DNA of 49,958 nucleotides from Pseudomonas fluorescens (GTDB lineage: Bacteria; Pseudomonadota; Gammaproteobacteria; Pseudomonadales; Pseudomonadaceae), in NCBI RefSeq assembly GCF_902497895.1, contig NZ_CABVHQ010000045.1, forward strand, positions 1 to 49,958. Direction: 5' to 3'. The translations under genes and the position numbers were made by a program. Below the pieces are notes generated by a model that searched no databases, was not told the origin of the DNA, and was given only the letters and a program-made list of their open reading frames with translations. Positions within the stretch are counted from its first letter, which is position 1, and every line of letters begins with the position of its first letter. Positions 13,469 through 22,857 of this stretch are shown piece after piece.

Positions 13469-15160
13469 TCACTTCATCGTGACGAGCTTCTTCAGCTCTT
13501 GATCGCGCAACTCACGGCGCAGGATCTTGCCGACGTTGGTGGTCGGCAGCGCGTCGCGGAACTCCACGGCTCTTGGCACTTTGTAACCGGTGACGTTGGC
13601 GCGCATGTGCTCCATGACCTGCTCCTTGGTCAAGGTCACGCCCGGCTTGGCGACGATGAAAATCTTGATCGCTTCGCCCGACTTCTCGTCCGGCACGCCG
13701 ATCGCTGCGCACTGCAACACGCCGGGCAGAGTCGCCAGCACGTCTTCCAGTTCGTTCGGATAAACGTTGAAACCAGAGACCAGAATCATGTCTTTCTTGC
13801 GATCGACGATGCGCATGAAGCCGTCTGGCTGGATGAGCGCGATGTCGCCGGTCTTCAACCAGCCTTGGCTGTCGAGGATTTCGTCGGTGGCGTCCTGACG
13901 CTGCCAGTAGCCCTTCATGACTTGCGGGCCCTTGACGCACAGTTCGCCAATTTCGCCCAACGCCAGCTCGGCACCAGCGTCATCGATGACTTTGCAGACG
14001 GTCGAAGGCACTGGAATGCCGATGGTGCCGATCTGGATGTTCTGGATCGGATTGACCGTGGCCACCGGGCTGGTTTCGGTCATGCCGTAACCTTCGCAGA
14101 TCGAGCAACCGGTTACCGCTTTCCAGCGCTCGGCAGCGGCCAGTTGCAGGGCCATGCCGCCAGACAGGGTGATTTTCAGCGCCGAGAAGTCCAGCTTGCG
14201 GAATGCCTCGTTGTTGCACAGCGCGACAAATAGGGTGTTCAGGCCGACAAAGCCGCTGAACTTCCAGTTGGACAGTTCCTTGACCATTGCTGTCAGGTCG
14301 CGCGGATTGCTGATCAGGATGTTGTGGTTGCCGATCAGCATCATTGCCATGCAATGAAAGGTGAAGGCATAGATGTGGTACAGCGGCAACGGGGTGATCA
14401 GAATCTCGCAGCCTTCATTGAGATTGGAGCCCATCAGCGCCTTGCATTGCAGCATGTTCGCCACCAGATTGCGGTGGGTGAGCATCGCGCCCTTGGCCAC
14501 GCCGGTGGTACCGCCAGTGTATTGCAGCACCGCGACGTCGCTGCTGGCAGGGCTGGCATCGTTGACCGGGCGGCCATGGCCTTTGCTCAACACGTCGTTG
14601 AACTTGATGGCCTTGGGCAGGTGATAGGCCGGGACCATCTTCTTCACATACTTGATGACACTATTGACCAGCAGGCGTTTGAGCGGTGGCAGCAGGTCGC
14701 CTACTTCGGTAACGATCACATGCTTGACCGAGGTCCTGGGCACCACGGTTTGCGCCAGGTGCGCCATATTGGCCAGGCATACCAGCGCCTTGGCACCGGA
14801 ATCGTTGAATTGGTGTTCCATTTCCCGCGCGGTGTACAGCGGGTTGGTATTGACCACGATCAACCCGGCGCGAATGGCACCAAACACGGCGATAGGGTAT
14901 TGCAACAGGTTCGGCAGCTGCACGGCAATTCGATCGCCGGGTTGCAAGTCGGTATGCTGTTGCAGATAAGCGGCAAAAGCGCCTGACAGTTCGTACAGTT
15001 CACCATAGGTGAGCGTCTTGCCGAGGTTGCTAAAGGCCGGTTTGTCGGCAAAGCGTTGGCACGATTGCTTCAACACCGCCTGAATGTTCGGATACTCGTC
15101 TGGATTGATATCAGCAGCAATTCCAGCCGGGTACTTATCCTTCCAAAAGTTTTCGTTCAT
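13469..15160 (-). CDS. fadD1: Long-chain fatty acid-CoA ligase FadD1
   Basis: Acyl-CoA synthetase that activates long-chain fatty acids with ATP and CoA at the inner membrane for beta-oxidation. The ANL-superfamily motifs are all present: the P-loop-like YTGGTTGVAKGAMLTH (near 212), GYGMTETSP (near 360), KTGDIALIQPDG (near 438) and the catalytic lysine region GKILRRELRD near the end. Length (563) is normal. GAGGAG before ATG supports the start. A paralogue lies immediately upstream on the same strand, in the order known as fadD1-fadD2 in P. aeruginosa, but 400 bases with a REP pair separate them, so they probably have their own promoters. Confidence 0.9.
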   Translation of the reverse strand: MNENFWKDKYPAGIAADINPDEYPNIQAVLKQSCQRFADKPAFSNLGKTLTYGELYELSGAFAAYLQQHTDLQPGDRIAVQLPNLLQYPIAVFGAIRAGLIVVNTNPLYTAREMEHQFNDSGAKALVCLANMAHLAQTVVPRTSVKHVIVTEVGDLLPPLKRLLVNSVIKYVKKMVPAYHLPKAIKFNDVLSKGHGRPVNDASPASSDVAVLQYTGGTTGVAKGAMLTHRNLVANMLQCKALMGSNLNEGCEILITPLPLYHIYAFTFHCMAMMLIGNHNILISNPRDLTAMVKELSNWKFSGFVGLNTLFVALCNNEAFRKLDFSALKITLSGGMALQLAAAERWKAVTGCSICEGYGMTETSPVATVNPIQNIQIGTIGIPVPSTVCKVIDDAGAELALGEIGELCVKGPQVMKGYWQRQDATDEILDSQGWLKTGDIALIQPDGFMRIVDRKKDMILVSGFNVYPNELEDVLATLPGVLQCAAIGVPDEKSGEAIKIFIVAKPGVTLTKEQVMEHMRANVTGYKVPRAVEFRDALPTTNVGKILRRELRDQELKKLVTMK

Positions 15161-15420
15161 GGAAGCCCACTCCTCAGCAACGCGAATTCATCACCGCATT
15201 TGATGCGATTATTATTGGTGTGTGTTTTATTGGTGAATCTGGCTTTTACTTAGGCCGAGAAGTCACAAAAGCGGGCCGAGAGTAGCAGCTTTGCCAAGGG
15301 TCGACTAGAGCCAAAGAAGGCCTATACAGTCACATTGATGACCAAAGATAATTCAATGGTCACTTTTAGAGTAAAGATTCTATAAAGCCTTGAAACCTTC
15401 TGAAATGGGCCGTTAAGAGC

Positions 15421-15522
15421 AAAAGATCGCAGCCTGCGGCAGCTCCTACGGGATTTGTGTTCACCCTGAATGGGCGAGGTGAACCCGGTCGGCGTAGGAG
15501 CTGCCGCAGGCTGCGATCTTTT
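15421..15522. repeat. REP doublet between fadD1 and fadD2
   Basis: Two 29-nt arms (15421-15449 and 15494-15522) are perfect reverse complements built on GATCGCAGCCTGCGGCAGCT. An inner GTTCACC/GGTGAAC pair extends the hairpin. This is the common REP type of this chromosome. Apart from it, 15161-15559 holds no visible gene. Confidence 0.9.
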
Positions 15523-15559
15523 AAAGGCGCCGCGAAAATCCGATCTCAACAACACCTCA

Positions 15560-17248
15560 TCAAGCGATACCGCGCAACTCCCGCCGCAATATCTTGCCCA
15601 CCGGAGTCATCGGCAGCGAATCACGCAGCACGATATGTTTCGGCACTTTGTAACCGGTGAAGTTTTCCTTGCAGTAAGCCTTCAGCTCTTCAAGGCTGAC
15701 ACCCGATTCGCGCGCGACCACAAACAACTTCACCGCCTCCCCCGAACGATCGTCCGGCACACCGATGACTGCGCAGTTGGCGACTTTCGGGTGGGCCATG
15801 ACCACATCTTCGATTTCATTCGGATACACATTGAAGCCCGAGACAATGATCATGTCTTTCTTGCGATCGACGATGCGCACAAATCCGTCCGGATCGATTA
15901 CCGCAATGTCGCCGGACTTGAACCAGCCTTCGGCATCCAGGACCTGCGCCGTGGCTTCGGCTTGTTGCCAGTAACCCTTCATGATCTGCGGGCCCTTGAT
16001 GCAGAGTTCGCCGCGCTCACCCATCGCCTGCTCGACGCCCTCATCGTCAATGACCTTCAAGGTCGTACCCGGCACTGGCAGCCCCACCGTGCCCAGCCGC
16101 GATTTGTCGCCGTAAGGATTGGTGCAGGCCACCGGCGAAGTTTCGGTCAGCCCGTAACCTTCGGTAATGCGGCAACCGGTCATGGCCAGCCAACGCTCTG
16201 CAGTCGCCTTGACCAGCGCAGTACCACCGGAGTTGGTGAGTTTCAGGCTGGAGAAGTCCAGGGTCTTGAAGTCCGGGTGATCCATCAGCGCGACAAACAA
16301 GGTGTTGAGCCCCAGCAACGCCGAGAATCGCCAGTTTTTCAGCTCCTTGATAAAGCCGCCGATGTCCCGCGGATTGGTGATCAGTACGTTGTGGTTACCG
16401 GTGACCATCATGCACATGCAATTCGCGGTGAAGGCATAGATATGGTACAGCGGCAGCGGCGCGATCATCACCTCGCGGCCTTCCTTGAGCAGCGGCTGGC
16501 CATCAGTCCCAAGCTGGGACAGGCACGCCCGCGCTTGCTGCATGTTCGCCACCAGGTTGCCATGGGTGAGCATCGCGCCCTTGGCCAGGCCAGTGGTGCC
16601 GCCGGTGTATTGCAGCACCGCGATATCGTCGAGGCTGACCTTCAGCGGCCTGATGCCCCGCCCTCGACCCAGACGTAGCGCGCTCCTGAAAGAAATGACC
16701 TGGGGCAGCTGGTAGGCCGGTACCATCTTTTTCACTTTTTCGACCATGGTGTCGACCAGCCAGCCCTTGGCGGCGGGCATCAGGTCGCCCATCTTCGCTT
16801 CGATCAGGTATTGGATATCGGTATCGGCCAGCACTTCCTGGACTTTCTGGCCGAACATATTCAGGTAGACCAGCGCCCGGGCGCCAGAATCCTTGAACTG
16901 GTGACGCATCTCGCGCGGGGTGTACAGCGGATTGGTGTTGACCACGATCAAGCCGGCACGCAAGGCTCCGAACACGGCAATCGGGTAATGCAGGACGTTG
17001 GGCATCTGCACCGCGATACGATCGCCAGCCACCAGATCGGTGTGCGCTTGCAGATAACCGGCGAACGCTGCGCTGTAGCGCTCCAGCTCAGCGTAGGTCA
17101 GGGTGACTCCCATATTGCTGAATGCCGGGCGGTCAGCGAATTTCTTGCAGGAACGCTCGAAAACCTCGATCACCGACTTGTAGGCACCCAGATCGATATC
17201 CAGGGGGACGCCGGCCGGGCGTTTGTCATTCCAGAAATCAGGTTGCAT
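15560..17248 (-). CDS. fadD2: Long-chain fatty acid-CoA ligase FadD2
   Basis: Second acyl-CoA synthetase, 562 residues, closely similar to its neighbour. Motifs: YTGGTTGLAKGAMLTH, GYGLTETSP, KSGDIAVIDPDG and the C-terminal GKILRRELR. Paralogous synthetases in Pseudomonas differ in chain-length preference and in the conditions that induce them. AGAGGAAC before the ATG is the ribosome site, and AACAAAAA next to it fits the AANAANAA pattern bound by Hfq/Crc. It is transcribed away from the alpha/beta hydrolase and phaJ1, reproducing the order fadD1-fadD2-hydrolase-phaJ1 known from P. aeruginosa. Confidence 0.88.
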   Translation of the reverse strand: MQPDFWNDKRPAGVPLDIDLGAYKSVIEVFERSCKKFADRPAFSNMGVTLTYAELERYSAAFAGYLQAHTDLVAGDRIAVQMPNVLHYPIAVFGALRAGLIVVNTNPLYTPREMRHQFKDSGARALVYLNMFGQKVQEVLADTDIQYLIEAKMGDLMPAAKGWLVDTMVEKVKKMVPAYQLPQVISFRSALRLGRGRGIRPLKVSLDDIAVLQYTGGTTGLAKGAMLTHGNLVANMQQARACLSQLGTDGQPLLKEGREVMIAPLPLYHIYAFTANCMCMMVTGNHNVLITNPRDIGGFIKELKNWRFSALLGLNTLFVALMDHPDFKTLDFSSLKLTNSGGTALVKATAERWLAMTGCRITEGYGLTETSPVACTNPYGDKSRLGTVGLPVPGTTLKVIDDEGVEQAMGERGELCIKGPQIMKGYWQQAEATAQVLDAEGWFKSGDIAVIDPDGFVRIVDRKKDMIIVSGFNVYPNEIEDVVMAHPKVANCAVIGVPDDRSGEAVKLFVVARESGVSLEELKAYCKENFTGYKVPKHIVLRDSLPMTPVGKILRRELRGIA

Positions 17249-17461
17249 TATTTTTGTTCCTCTTTACCTGAGCGTGTCCGGGCCGCATCTCTGTCTCTTT
17301 GAAAGGCGGGGCTCTCCGGACGTTAGCAGCTATGGCGATTCAGGCAAATATGCCGAACAGCGTCATTGACCGTGTGAATCTTCCCGCCGTGGCGTGGCCT
17401 GATCAGACGTTAAGCAAAGGATGCGCTATACAATGCAGCGACCCCGTGCAAAGGAATCGCC

Positions 17462-18406
17462 ATGATCCACGATACTTTCTGGCTGACCGCGAGTGACCGC
17501 TGTCGCCTTTTCGTCAACCAGTGGTTACCCGAAGGCCAACCCAAGGCATTGATCCTGCTGGCCCACGGCATGGCTGAACACAGTGGTCGTTATGCCCGTC
17601 TGGCCGAGGTGCTCTGCGCCAATGGCTACGGGCTGTACGCCATGGACCTGCGCGGTCACGGCAAAACCGCCGAGCACGGCATGCTGGGGTATTACGCGGA
17701 CAAGGATGGCTGGCAAAAAGTGCTCGGTGACCTGGCCTGTCTCAACCAGCACATTGGCCAGCAGCATCCAGGAACACCTATTGTGCTGCTCGGCCACAGC
17801 ATGGGCAGCTACCTCGCCCAGGCCTACCTGCTGCACCACAGTGCCAGCCTGCACGGGGCGATTCTCAGTGGTTCGAACTTTCAGCCCATTGCGCTCTACC
17901 GCGCTGCCCGTCTGATCGCGCGATTCGAACGCCTGCGCCAGGGTGCTACCGGCCGCAGTGCGCTGATCGAATGGTTGTCATTCGGATCGTTTAATAAAGC
18001 TTTCAAACCCAATCGGACACCTTTTGACTGGCTTAGTCGAGATCCCGACGAAGTCGATAAGTACGCCAAAGACCCGCTCTGCGGCTTCCGCTGCACGAAT
18101 CAGCTATGGATCGACCTGCTAGGTGGCTTGCAGCAAATCAGCAAAGCGTCCAATCTCGCGCAGATCGATCCGGGCCTGCCCCTGTTGGTGATGGGTGGCG
18201 AATGTGATCCGGTAAGCAATGGCACACGTCTCAAGGACCTGGCCGCCGCATTGCGCGCGGCCGGGAGTCAATGCCTGCAACTGAATATCTACCCGCAGGC
18301 GCGGCATGAACTGTTCAATGAAAGCAACCGCGATGAAGTGATTGCCGACCTGCTGGCCTGGCTCGCGCAAGCGCTGAACAATCGCCGGCCAGCCAAAACC
18401 GAATAA
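17462..18406 (+). CDS. Alpha/beta hydrolase, monoglyceride-lipase-like
   Basis: A serine hydrolase of 314 residues from the lysophospholipase/monoacylglycerol lipase group. The oxyanion segment LLAHGMAEHSGRY, the DLRGHGKTAEH box, the nucleophile elbow GHSMGS (near residue 122), the acid in GGECDPVS and the histidine in ARHELFNE complete the triad. AAGGAATCGCC before ATG is a good ribosome site. It lies divergent from fadD2 and upstream of phaJ1, so it likely releases fatty acids from glycerides for the neighbouring synthetases. The exact substrate is unknown. Confidence 0.8.
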   Translation: MIHDTFWLTASDRCRLFVNQWLPEGQPKALILLAHGMAEHSGRYARLAEVLCANGYGLYAMDLRGHGKTAEHGMLGYYADKDGWQKVLGDLACLNQHIGQQHPGTPIVLLGHSMGSYLAQAYLLHHSASLHGAILSGSNFQPIALYRAARLIARFERLRQGATGRSALIEWLSFGSFNKAFKPNRTPFDWLSRDPDEVDKYAKDPLCGFRCTNQLWIDLLGGLQQISKASNLAQIDPGLPLLVMGGECDPVSNGTRLKDLAAALRAAGSQCLQLNIYPQARHELFNESNRDEVIADLLAWLAQALNNRRPAKTE

Positions 18407-18457
18407 CTTTCAAAAATCGAAGCAAGTTAATTTAATTCGTCACAGGACTCGAGACAG

Positions 18458-18928
18458 ATGACCCAGGTTACCAACACCCCTTACGAAGCCCTCGAAGTCG
18501 GGCAGACCGCCAGCTACAGTAAAACTGTCGAAGAGCGTGATATTCAGCTGTTTGCCGCGATGTCCGGCGATCACAACCCGGTGCACCTGGACGCCGAGTT
18601 CGCCGCAGCGACCATGTTCAAGGAGCGCATCGCTCACGGTATGTTCAGCGGCGCCCTGATCAGCGCTGCCGTTGCCTGCGAATTACCTGGGCCGGGCACT
18701 ATCTATCTGAGTCAGCAAATGAGCTTCCAGAAACCGGTGAAGATCGGCGATATCCTGACTGTGCGCCTGGAAATCCTGGAGAAGCTGCCGAAATTCCGCG
18801 TGCGCATCGCCACCCGGGTATTCAACCAGCGTGATGAGTTGGTGGTGGATGGCGAGGCCGAGATCCTCGCGCCGCGCAAGCAGCAGGCCGTGACGTTGCC
18901 GACTTTGCCGACGATCAGTATCGGCTGA
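18458..18928 (+). CDS. phaJ1: (R)-specific enoyl-CoA hydratase PhaJ1
   Basis: MaoC-type hot-dog-fold hydratase that turns trans-2-enoyl-CoA from beta-oxidation into (R)-3-hydroxyacyl-CoA for polyhydroxyalkanoate synthesis. The catalytic Asp and His lie in SGDHNPVHLD, followed by FKERIAHGMFSGALIS. Length (156) and the C-terminal phrase (VDGEAEILAP ... ISIG) match the P. aeruginosa PhaJ1 as I remember it. It is 51 bases downstream of the hydrolase and likely co-transcribed, connecting fatty-acid release and activation to PHA monomer supply. Other MaoC hydratases are possible but less likely given the context. Confidence 0.85.
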   Translation: MTQVTNTPYEALEVGQTASYSKTVEERDIQLFAAMSGDHNPVHLDAEFAAATMFKERIAHGMFSGALISAAVACELPGPGTIYLSQQMSFQKPVKIGDILTVRLEILEKLPKFRVRIATRVFNQRDELVVDGEAEILAPRKQQAVTLPTLPTISIG

Positions 18929-18961
18929 TTTTTTGGGGGCAAGCGTCAATGCCGGTCAGTT

Positions 18962-19121
18962 AAGGAACTTGTGGCTTCGCACATTCCCCCGTAGCAGCTG
19001 CCGAAGGCTGCGTTCGGCTGCGAAGCAGTCGTAAATCTTGCGTCCACGGTTTGTCTGGAATACCACAGTGCCTGATTTTACGACTGCTGCGCAGCCGAAC
19101 GCAGCCTTCGGCAGCTGCCAC
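18962..19121. repeat. Large palindromic repeat element, copy A
   Basis: A flank (AAGGAACTTGTGGCTTCGCA...) is followed by two long arms, 18991-19035 and 19077-19121, that are near-perfect reverse complements and contain TGCGTTCGGCTGCG and CAGTCGTAAA. The same element, including the flank, occurs at 24494-24654 and, in the opposite direction, at 45858-46018. It sits between convergent phaJ1 and the efflux operon and may act as a terminator for both. Confidence 0.85.
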
Positions 19122-19165
19122 GTGCTGGGGCAAGCCCCCTCGCCACAACTGCCTCAGCGCGTCAA

Positions 19166-20029
19166 CTACCTGCTCCCCTCCTGCACCTGCACACTCGCGG
19201 TCATCCCCGCGCTCAGGTTGATGCCTTCGGGCAGTTTGTCGAACTTGATCCGCACCGGAATCCGCTGCGCCAGACGTACCCAGTTAAAGGTCGGCTCCAC
19301 CTCTGCCAGCAGTTGCGCGTCCGGCGTCGCGTTGCGGTCGGTGATGCCGCGGCTGACGCTTTCGACATGCCCTTGCAACGCTTCGCCGGCGCTCATCAGC
19401 CACACCTTGACCGGGTCACCGACCTGAATCCGCGGTAATTTTGTCTCTTCGAAATAGGCTTGCACGTAGAAGGTCGAATCATCGATCAAGGCCATCACCG
19501 GCTCCCCGGCATTCACGTAGTTGCCTTCAGCCAGACGCAGGTTGGTGATGTGCCCGCTGCGTGGGGCATGCACCTCACTGCGGGCCAGGTTGAGTTCGGC
19601 GACCTTGGCTTCAGCCTGGGCCTGGCGCAGTTCGCCACGGGCAATCCCGGCGTTGATCTGCGCGTTCTCCCGCAGTTCGGCACTGATCGCCTGCGGGCCG
19701 AGACTGGCGCGGCGACTCGCTTCATGCTCGCGCAAACTGAGTTGCTGTTGACGGGTCTGCACCACCGCCTGGGCTTTTTCCAAGGCCGCTTCGAAACGCT
19801 CGCGGTCGATGCTCAACAGTAAATCCCCGGCTTTTACCTGCTGGTTATCGTAGGCCTTGAGCTGGCGCACCCATCCAGAAACGTCCGGCGCGACAATCAC
19901 TACGTCGGCACGAATCTTCGCATCCCGGGTCCAGGGCGTGAGCATGTAGTACTGCCACAGATGGAAGCCGGCGAACACCGCCACTGCCACCAGGCACAGG
20001 GTAATAGCGACACGTACCGATGTACGCAT
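19166..20029 (-). CDS. HlyD-type membrane fusion protein (AaeA-like)
   Basis: Periplasmic adaptor of an efflux pump, anchored by one N-terminal helix (ITLCLVAVAVFAGFHLW). It has the lipoyl half-motifs (VVIVAPDVSGWVRQLKAYDNQ; VHAPRSGHITNLRLAEGNYV), a coiled-coil hairpin between them (LEKAQAVVQTRQQQL...) and the beta-barrel domain (FYVQAYFEETKLPRIQVGD). ATG at 20029 is chosen because GGAG lies six bases upstream; an in-frame TTG lies two codons earlier. It is the last gene of a three-gene operon with DUF1656 and FUSC proteins, like aaeXAB for aromatic acids. Confidence 0.85.
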   Translation of the reverse strand: MRTSVRVAITLCLVAVAVFAGFHLWQYYMLTPWTRDAKIRADVVIVAPDVSGWVRQLKAYDNQQVKAGDLLLSIDRERFEAALEKAQAVVQTRQQQLSLREHEASRRASLGPQAISAELRENAQINAGIARGELRQAQAEAKVAELNLARSEVHAPRSGHITNLRLAEGNYVNAGEPVMALIDDSTFYVQAYFEETKLPRIQVGDPVKVWLMSAGEALQGHVESVSRGITDRNATPDAQLLAEVEPTFNWVRLAQRIPVRIKFDKLPEGINLSAGMTASVQVQEGSR

Positions 20030-20039
20030 GGGCAACTCC

Positions 20040-20246
20040 TTATAAGGGTCCGAGGACGACGGTGACCAGGGTCAATATGCAGACGTACAAGGCACAATCG
20101 AACAGTGCTTCGTGCCAGATCCAGCGTCCCAACGGCGTGACGCGCAGCAACATGCGCAACGCTCCGGTCAGCAGCAAGGCCAGCACGACATAAATCAGAA
20201 ACGGACTGAGCAAAACCCCGCCCAGCGACCATTCACGCAACCCCAT
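20040..20246 (-). CDS. DUF1656 (AaeX-like) small membrane protein
   Basis: A 68-residue inner-membrane protein with two helices (FLIYVVLALLLTGALRMLL and FDCALYVCILTLVTVVLG). DUF1656 proteins are always found with FUSC-type pumps and HlyD adaptors; their exact task is unknown. AGGAGGAACACC is an excellent ribosome site. The start overlaps the end of the FUSC gene by 14 bases, and the HlyD gene follows within 12 bases, so all three are translated from one message. Confidence 0.85.
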   Translation of the reverse strand: MGLREWSLGGVLLSPFLIYVVLALLLTGALRMLLRVTPLGRWIWHEALFDCALYVCILTLVTVVLGPL

Positions 20247-22224
20247 GGTGTTCCTCCTGCTGGCGACACCAGCTGCGCCAACTGTTGTGCAATTGCAGCA
20301 CCGCGCCTTCGGCCAGTTTCAGTGCATCGCTGGGCGGCAAGGCTTGCAGGGTTTTGAGCAACGCCGCAGTGGGTTGCGCGAGTGCATCGGCGCGGCTGAC
20401 GGCCGGCCCTTGCTCCAGCACCTGTTCCAACTGCTGAAGATAGTTGCGCTGCTGTCTGCTGACCGGCACCTGCGCGACAGCCAGGCTCAAGCGCAAATGC
20501 AGCAGTTCATCGCCAATGTCCAACCCGAGCAAGCCATCATCCCAGTGGCTGCGGGCCCGCTGCGGCAATTCCGGATAATACCCCGCCAGTTGCAGCAGCC
20601 GATCGGCCATGCGCCCGCCAAACCAGCTTTCCGCGCCGCGCAGGTTGCGCCGGGTCAACCGCACCAGATCGTCGAGGGTCGCGGCCAGCAATCGGCGACC
20701 GTGCCACGCCGGGTCCCGCAGGATCAGCAAATGGAAGGCCAGCACTGCTGCGCCGACTCCGAGCACTATCGCCTGGGCGCTGTTGAGGAAGATCGCGACG
20801 TCAAACTTCATCGCGTTCAACGGCGACACCAGCACCACAAAGTGCAGACAAAAGGAGGTGGCCGTCGCGCCGATCTGTGGCTTGGCCATGCCCAGCGCGC
20901 CGAAGAACAACGGCACGCCCATGGCCATGCAGAGCATTGGAAAGCCGCTCCATTGCGGCAACAGGATTTCACCGACGACAAACGCCACGGGGATCGCCAG
21001 CAGGATCCCGCGCAAAAAACTCATGCCGATCTGCGCGCCATTTTCACGGCTGGCAAACAGACTGCAGACCACGCCGGTCAGCAGCATCGCCCCCGATGCA
21101 GCCGGCCAGGCGGTCGCCAGCCAGAAGCAGGCGACGGTTAAAAAGGCCAAGGCACTCCGAGCACCAAACACCAGCGCCAACCCGAGGTCGCGATGGGGGG
21201 CCAGGGTATTGGGTTGCTCACTCGGCCTGCTGCCCTCCTCCACCGAACGCAAGGCCAGCCCCGCCCCTAAAGCGGTATCCAGCAGCAGGGCCAGACGCGC
21301 CAGACAATAACTTTGTGCCGGGCTGAACTGCGGGTCATGGGCGGCGTCCTGCGCCCGCGGGCGCAAGGCTTGCAGAGCCGAGGCATCCGAGGCATCCGAG
21401 GCATCCAGCGCCTGCTGCACTTCATTCAACCAGGGCGCCAGTTGCGCGGCCTCGTGCTCGTCCAGTTGCCGCCATTGGCGGCGCGCCGAACGGGCAACCC
21501 GCAGCAGCATCAACAGTTTCTGACTCAAGCCGCTGATGGCCCGGGCGCGCAGACGACCCCGGCCACCCTCGAACCAGGCATGCTCGCGCTGAGCATCCAC
21601 CGCGACGATCCGCCCGAGAATTTCCAGCAGTCCTTTACGCGCCTGAGCATGGCCGGCCAGCGTTGCACGAGCGGCGTGCAAGCCACTCTGCCAGGCGGTG
21701 CGCGCTTGGTCGGCCAGTTGCCGTTCGACTCGCATTGGCCAGAGCAAAGCACTGCTGGCGGTGGCGCAGACGATCCCGAGGCTGATTTCCGTGCAGCGCG
21801 CCACGGCCTGATCGAACACCGTCAGTGGATGAGTCAGTGCCGGCAAGGCAATGATCGCCACGGTGTATCCGGCCAGCACAAAAGAATAGGACCAGGCGCT
21901 GCGCAGCAAGGTCGAACTGGCCGTGCACAGCCCCAGCCACAGCGCCAGAGCCAGCAAGAACAACCAGGGAGTCTGGGCAAACAGGCCCATGAACACCACG
22001 GACATGAAAGTTCCCACCAGGGTGCCCACCAGCCGGGCCAGCCCCTTCTGCACCACCATGCCAGACAGCGGCTGCGCGACGATAATTGCCGTCATCAAAG
22101 CCCAGGCCGGTTGCTCCAGCCCCCAGCGCAATGCCAGCCACAGCGCCAGGCCAGCGCCGAGCACAGTCTTGATCGCGAATTGCAGCGCGGGAAGGTCGGG
22201 TGCAAGCAGAGCCTGCAAGGTCAT
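20233..22224 (-). CDS. FUSC-family efflux transporter (AaeB-like)
   Basis: Inner-membrane exporter of about 663 residues with two membrane blocks (residues about 15-165 and 355-500) and cytoplasmic helical parts, the layout of AaeB/fusaric-acid resistance proteins. The family exports aromatic acids or fusaric acid with a HlyD adaptor. GTG at 22230 and ATG at 22224 are both possible; neither has a strong ribosome site. A cytoplasmic loop contains a threefold DAS repeat from a 9-bp tandem repeat (21380-21406). A perfect 12-bp palindrome 77 bases upstream is a candidate operator. No regulator gene is adjacent. Confidence 0.85.
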   Translation of the reverse strand: MTLQALLAPDLPALQFAIKTVLGAGLALWLALRWGLEQPAWALMTAIIVAQPLSGMVVQKGLARLVGTLVGTFMSVVFMGLFAQTPWLFLLALALWLGLCTASSTLLRSAWSYSFVLAGYTVAIIALPALTHPLTVFDQAVARCTEISLGIVCATASSALLWPMRVERQLADQARTAWQSGLHAARATLAGHAQARKGLLEILGRIVAVDAQREHAWFEGGRGRLRARAISGLSQKLLMLLRVARSARRQWRQLDEHEAAQLAPWLNEVQQALDASDASDASALQALRPRAQDAAHDPQFSPAQSYCLARLALLLDTALGAGLALRSVEEGSRPSEQPNTLAPHRDLGLALVFGARSALAFLTVACFWLATAWPAASGAMLLTGVVCSLFASRENGAQIGMSFLRGILLAIPVAFVVGEILLPQWSGFPMLCMAMGVPLFFGALGMAKPQIGATATSFCLHFVVLVSPLNAMKFDVAIFLNSAQAIVLGVGAAVLAFHLLILRDPAWHGRRLLAATLDDLVRLTRRNLRGAESWFGGRMADRLLQLAGYYPELPQRARSHWDDGLLGLDIGDELLHLRLSLAVAQVPVSRQQRNYLQQLEQVLEQGPAVSRADALAQPTAALLKTLQALPPSDALKLAEGAVLQLHNSWRSWCRQQEEHHGVA

Positions 22225-22300
22225 ACGCACGGAAGGAACCCTTGAAACGACAACGTAACGATAGTCGGGATAATGCGGGGGGATGAGCGGGGCAGAATTA

Positions 22301-22312
22301 TTAGCTAGCTAA
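22301..22312. promoter_or_regulatory. Palindromic operator candidate before the efflux operon
   Basis: TTAGCTAGCTAA is a perfect 12-bp palindrome in an AT-rich island, flanked by ATTA and CTAAT half-repeats. Such sites upstream of FUSC pumps are often MarR- or TetR-type operators; the binding protein is not encoded nearby. Confidence 0.4.
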
Positions 22313-22343
22313 CTAATATTAGTCCAGCGCTAAATCCGATTCA

Positions 22344-22370
22344 TAAAAAAACGCCAGACTGGCTGGCGTT
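22344..22370 (-). terminator. Rho-independent terminator of the DUF2383 gene
   Basis: AACGCCAG, a 5-nt loop, CTGGCGTT, with seven T on the minus strand and five T on the plus strand, so it may work in both directions. Confidence 0.85.
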
Positions 22371-22389
22371 TTTGCTGGGCGAGCGGCGC

Positions 22390-22857
22390 TCAAGAACGGG
22401 CGCGCGCCTGATTGCGCAGGGCTTTTACCTGGTCGTGATTGCGTTGCACGCCATGGTATTGGCGTTCTACCAGATCACGAATACTCACCAGGTTATGCTT
22501 GTTGATGGTTTCCAGCGCGCTTTTATAAGCTTTCAACGCGTGGTCTTCACCGCGTTCGGCTTCATTCAGCACAGCTTCTTCGTCCTTGCCGGTGACCAGC
22601 GACTTGAGGTCAACCCAGCGACGGTGCAGATCCCCGCTGACGCTGGTAGACATTTCCGGATCGCCACCCATCGAACGCACCTCGGTCTGCAGCTCAGCTG
22701 CGGCAGCGGCGCAGTCGTCCGATCGTTTGATGAACAGTGCTTTGAGCTCAGGATGCTTGATGTCTTTTGCACAGGTCTTGAAACCTTCCTGTCCGTCCTT
22801 GCAAGTCTCGATCAAATCGTTCAGGACTGAGATCGCTTCTTTATTCAAGTCAGTCAT
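22390..22857 (-). CDS. PA2169-type DUF2383 four-helix protein
   Basis: A 155-residue all-helical protein of the PA2169/DUF2383 ferritin-like family. Typical stretches are VLNDLIETCKDGQEGF, ALFIKRSDDCAAAAAELQ, and ERGEDHALKAYKSALE, where acidic and histidine residues could bind metal. Family members in Pseudomonas are linked to stress and stationary phase, but no biochemical role is established that I know of. GGAGGAATTG before ATG is a good ribosome site; the gene is monocistronic with its own terminator. Confidence 0.8.
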   Translation of the reverse strand: MTDLNKEAISVLNDLIETCKDGQEGFKTCAKDIKHPELKALFIKRSDDCAAAAAELQTEVRSMGGDPEMSTSVSGDLHRRWVDLKSLVTGKDEEAVLNEAERGEDHALKAYKSALETINKHNLVSIRDLVERQYHGVQRNHDQVKALRNQARARS

